Assembly: GCA_030745755.1 (NCBI GenBank) | Contig: JASLOA010000027.1 | Span: 186,001-250,000 of the forward strand | DNA: 64,000 nt | Direction of reading: 5' to 3' | Source of the DNA: Kiritimatiellia bacterium | GTDB taxonomy: Bacteria > Verrucomicrobiota > Kiritimatiellia > UBA8416 > JABMPJ01 | Shown here: one piece after another, positions 61,321-64,000 of the stretch | Layout of the letters: each line of letters opens with the position of its first letter | How positions within the stretch are numbered: position 1 is the first letter of the stretch | Notes under the pieces: generated by a model | Seen by the model: the letters and a program-made list of their open reading frames with translations, nothing else | What the model was told of the DNA's origin: nothing | The model's database searches: none | Translations under genes and position numbers: made by a program

Positions 61321-62073
61321 AACGCCCACGATGTCGCGGAGTTCGGTGTAGGTTTCTACGACGTAGTCGGGCTGAACCGGGGCGGTTTCGAGGTCGGCGC
61401 GCTTGGAGTAGCCGGTTAGGATGAGCGCTGTGGGCATGCCGGCGGCTTGGCCGGCGATGATGTCGGTGGTGAGGTTGTCGCCCACGGCCAGGATGTCGGC
61501 CGGATCGAGTCCCATACGCTCCGCTCCCATATCCATAATGCGGCGCTCAGGTTTGCCGATGAAGAGAGGCTCTGTCTTGGAGCCGGTTGCAACGGCTGCG
61601 ACAAGTGCTCCTGTGCCCGGTGCCACGCGATCATGCAGCGGCAAGCCGTGATCCGGGTTGGTGGCGATGAAGCGGGCGCCCTTGTGAATCAGGTTGCAGG
61701 CGAGCTTCAGTTTGGCATAGGTGAAGCTGCGGTCGAAGCCGACGATCACGTAATCGGGCGACTCATCGGTAATCGTGAATCCCTCGGCCAGCAGCGCTTC
61801 GCCGAGGGCCGGTTCGCCAATCGTGTAGGCCGACCCTTTCTCGAGGTAGTGGGCCGTGGCTTGCGAGGACGTCCATATGTCCTCCGCAGTGCATTCAATG
61901 CCATAGCCCTGGAGCTGGGCCGCCACAACAGCCGGTGTGCGGTTGGAGCGGTTGGTGACAAAGAGACAGGGAATATCACGCTGGTGACACGCGCGCACGA
62001 AGTCACCGGCGCCGGGGATCTCGTGTCCACCAAGGTAAACGGTGCCATCGAGGTCAAGTATGATGCCCTTCAT
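61318..62073 (-). CDS. HAD-superfamily phosphatase (NagD-like)
   Basis: A 251-residue HAD type IIA phosphatase. The nucleophile loop is LDLDGTVYLGG (residues 5-15), motif II VTNRSN, then FIATNPDHGLPLHD, and motifs III/IV FIGKPERRIM with VGDNLTTDIIAG. NagD-like enzymes dephosphorylate nucleotides or sugar phosphates. The ATG at 62073 has GGAG at good distance and is preferred over longer frames. The stop codon is at the edge of a family A element. Confidence 0.9.
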   Translation of the reverse strand: MKGIILDLDGTVYLGGHEIPGAGDFVRACHQRDIPCLFVTNRSNRTPAVVAAQLQGYGIECTAEDIWTSSQATAHYLEKGSAYTIGEPALGEALLAEGFTITDESPDYVIVGFDRSFTYAKLKLACNLIHKGARFIATNPDHGLPLHDRVAPGTGALVAAVATGSKTEPLFIGKPERRIMDMGAERMGLDPADILAVGDNLTTDIIAGQAAGMPTALILTGYSKRADLETAPVQPDYVVETYTELRDIVGV

Positions 62074-62263
62074 AATGCTCCTCTTCCATGCCGCGTCGCG
62101 AGAGAGGGCCCGCGACTGCCCGGCACGATAGAGAACCCTCTCTTCCGAGACAAGCACCTAACATAATTCTAACACATTCAGAATGGAAAGTGATGGAGTA
62201 ACGCAGCGCTTCCGGCTATGGTACGGCCCAACTCACATTCCACCATCCAGCGGGGAACTGTCA

Positions 62264-63925
62264 ATGGACGCACAACTCTTCTTTAAGATCATAACACAGG
62301 TAATCGGCGGATTAGGCATTTTCCTTCTGGGCATGAAGAACATGTCTGAAGGAATGCAAGCTGTGGCTGGTAACCGGCTACGGCACCTGATTGCTGCTGT
62401 TACGAACAATCGACTGGTTGCCTGCGGTGTCGGAACGCTCGTTACGTGTCTTGTTCAGTCCAGTTCTGTGACAACGGTTATGGTCGTAGGGTTTGTGAAC
62501 AGTGGCTTCATGACGCTGATGCAGGCCATTGGTGTGATCATTGGGGCCAATATCGGCACGACCATAACAGGGTGGATTCTGGTACTGAAGATTGGCAAGT
62601 ACGGGCTCCCCATCCTGGGCGTATCGGCGCTGATCTATCTTTTCTCTAAACACGAACGGCTGCGCTATACAGCCATGTGCATCATGGGCATCGGCATGGT
62701 CTTCTTCGGCCTTCACACGATGGGAGCGGCTTTCAAGATTCCTGAAGTGAAAGAGGTACTGGAGCAAATCTTCAGCCAGATGGCTGCCGGGACCTACCTG
62801 GGTGTTCTGAAATGCGCGTTGGTGGGATGTATCGCCACGATGATTGTGCAGTCGTCTTCAGCGACGCTGGGTGTCACCATCGCGTTAGCCCAGACCGGCA
62901 TTATTGATTTCCATACGTCTGCGGGACTGATCCTCGGTCTGAATATCGGTACAACGGTTACCGCCTTCCTTGCTTCTCTGGGCGCCACGGTGAATGCCCG
63001 TCGTGCAGCCTACTCGCACATCGTGTTCAATGTGATCGGCACGCTGTGGGTTGTTCCCGTGTTTTTCGGCTATCTCAGGCTGATTGAATGGATGGTTGGT
63101 TTTACGGCTGAACCAGGTGAGTCTCTGAACATTACCGCGCTTATCGCTTCCACGCACACCGGGTTCAACGTGATCAACACCATCGTGTTTGTTCCGTTCA
63201 TCGGCGTGTTGTCGAGGTTCGTCACATGGCTGGTGAATGACCCGCCACACAAGGAAACCCCGCATCTCGCGTACCTGGATGTTCGTATGTTGGACACCCC
63301 GTCCATAGGCATTCAGCAGTCCCTTGACGAGATTGCAGAGATGGGGCGACACACATCGAAGATGTTTGGCTTCCTGCGCGCGATTGTGACTGCAGAGGAG
63401 ATGGATGAAGAGCTCGTAAAGAAGCTCTTCCATCGGGAAGAGGTCCTCGACATTGTGCAGAAGGAAGTCACTGAATTTCTTGGCAGCATTCTCTCCGGAA
63501 ATGTTTCGCATGAGGTGGTTACATCCGGGCGCGAACAGCTCAGAATGGCTGACGAGTATGAGTCCATCAGCGATTACGTTGCAGGCATACTGAAGCTCTA
63601 TATCAGGGCGGAGAAAGAGGGGATTGTGTTCTCCGCACAGGAGAGGGAAGAGCTCCTCGCGCTTCACGACGACGTTGCTGCATACGTGGAGATGGTTTCT
63701 GGCGGCGTCAAGGGAGAGCGCCCGGAGATCATTTCGAAAGCCAACACACAAGGCGATGCTATTACGTTTCGTATCAAGGAGTTGCGGTCACGACATATCG
63801 AACGCGTCGGCGAGAAGATCACCACACCGCTGCACAGCTTGATCTACGCTGATATTCTGACCGCACATCGTCGCGTCAAAGACCACGCGCTCAATATTGC
63901 TGAGGCGCTGGCCGGCGAGAAATAG
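62264..63925 (+). CDS. Na/Pi cotransporter with PhoU-like C-terminus
   Basis: A 553-residue NptA/PhoU-type protein. Two inverted repeats of the Na/Pi cotransporter fold show QSSSVTTVMVVGFVNSG and QSSSATLGVTIALAQTG, with GANIGTTITGW and GLNIGTTVTAF as transport motifs. The C-terminal 200 residues are helical and PhoU-like. It moves phosphate with sodium at the inner membrane. The ATG at 62264 begins the first conserved helix. It is divergent from the HAD gene. Confidence 0.88.
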   Translation: MDAQLFFKIITQVIGGLGIFLLGMKNMSEGMQAVAGNRLRHLIAAVTNNRLVACGVGTLVTCLVQSSSVTTVMVVGFVNSGFMTLMQAIGVIIGANIGTTITGWILVLKIGKYGLPILGVSALIYLFSKHERLRYTAMCIMGIGMVFFGLHTMGAAFKIPEVKEVLEQIFSQMAAGTYLGVLKCALVGCIATMIVQSSSATLGVTIALAQTGIIDFHTSAGLILGLNIGTTVTAFLASLGATVNARRAAYSHIVFNVIGTLWVVPVFFGYLRLIEWMVGFTAEPGESLNITALIASTHTGFNVINTIVFVPFIGVLSRFVTWLVNDPPHKETPHLAYLDVRMLDTPSIGIQQSLDEIAEMGRHTSKMFGFLRAIVTAEEMDEELVKKLFHREEVLDIVQKEVTEFLGSILSGNVSHEVVTSGREQLRMADEYESISDYVAGILKLYIRAEKEGIVFSAQEREELLALHDDVAAYVEMVSGGVKGERPEIISKANTQGDAITFRIKELRSRHIERVGEKITTPLHSLIYADILTAHRRVKDHALNIAEALAGEK

Positions 63926-63926
63926 C

Positions 63927-63995
63927 AGTAATCAGTGATCCCTCCGTCGCCCTTCGGGCTATGGCGGGCAAGCAGTAATCAGTGATCAGTGTATT
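63927..63995. repeat. Family C repeat, copy 2
   Basis: CAGTAATCAGTGATC directly after the Na/Pi gene stop, then CGTCGCCCTTCGGGCTATGG (hairpin GCCCTTCGGGC), then GCAGTAATCAGTGATCAGTG. The same unit follows the AsmA-like gene at 58.1 kb. It may run beyond the right edge of the window. Confidence 0.75.
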
Positions 63996-64000
63996 GGGTC

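Overview
The window looks like chromosomal DNA of a GC-rich Gram-negative bacterium. Outer-membrane parts are present (a TolC-family channel, an RND pump and a FadL/OmpP1-type barrel), as are sigma-54 signalling, GlnRS beside GluRS, a B12-dependent ribonucleotide reductase and many short palindromic intergenic repeats. The gene set and repeat style fit the PVC group (Lentisphaerota/Kiritimatiellota-like), but that is an inference from protein character. No rRNA and only one tRNA (Leu-GAG) are visible.

Layout. 1-4.4 kb: molybdenum/tungsten cofactor genes (moeA cut by the left edge, a mobB-like/mobA fusion) divergent from a tungstate ABC transporter tupABC. The leader of moeA carries a candidate Moco/Tuco-type riboswitch. 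4.4-11.7 kb: rhodanese, DinG-type helicase and a topoisomerase IV-like pair. 11.8-13.75 kb: two toxin-antitoxin-like modules, an RHH/UPF0175 antitoxin with a PIN (DUF3368) protein and a winged-HTH/zeta-type kinase fusion with a 51-residue partner. The kinase start region holds two operator-like palindromes 21 bp apart. 13.8-23.3 kb: a giant FAD/Fe-S oxidoreductase interrupted in frame by an intergenic-type repeat, ZupT, a TolC-RND pair without adaptor, and a frameshifted methyltransferase. 23.4-31.6 kb: a signalling block with two membrane/soluble histidine kinases, an NtrC-type regulator, a truncated FadL-like gene and a receiver-kinase hybrid. 31.6-35.5 kb: a Memo-like lipoprotein, a DUF2059 protein, an unknown membrane-anchored protein and a polyprenyl sugar-phosphate transferase. 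35.6-39.1 kb: tRNA-Leu, nadD, rsfS, an ECF sigma/anti-sigma pair and a HELTH membrane protein. 39.2-48.1 kb: nrdJ with two NrdR-box-like sites, der, glnS, gltX, and an IS200-like transposase embedded in palindromic repeats. 48.3-64 kb: Na+/solute symporter, trmL, PduO-type cobalamin adenosyltransferase, acpH, ubiE, hydrolase, recQ, AsmA-like protein, miaB, TPR protein, HAD phosphatase and a Na/Pi cotransporter.

How the parts connect. TupABC would feed tungstate or molybdate to the MobA/MoeA steps. The PduO-type enzyme makes the adenosylcobalamin that NrdJ needs. The kinase/NtrC block is a multi-input sigma-54 pathway next to an exopolysaccharide-type glycosyltransferase, which recalls PrsK/PrsR systems, but no exosortase is in view.

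The most unusual layer is the repeats. At least five families of palindromic elements sit between genes. Family A occurs at six loci. Two copies are end-to-end homologous 180-185 bp units with terminal inverted repeats, and two clusters flank the Y1 transposase on both sides, as in REP/RAYT systems. In family A most outer hairpins are preceded by the same CATCATAG foot. The best candidates for something new are this family A/TnpA system and the self-regulated wHTH-zeta kinase module.
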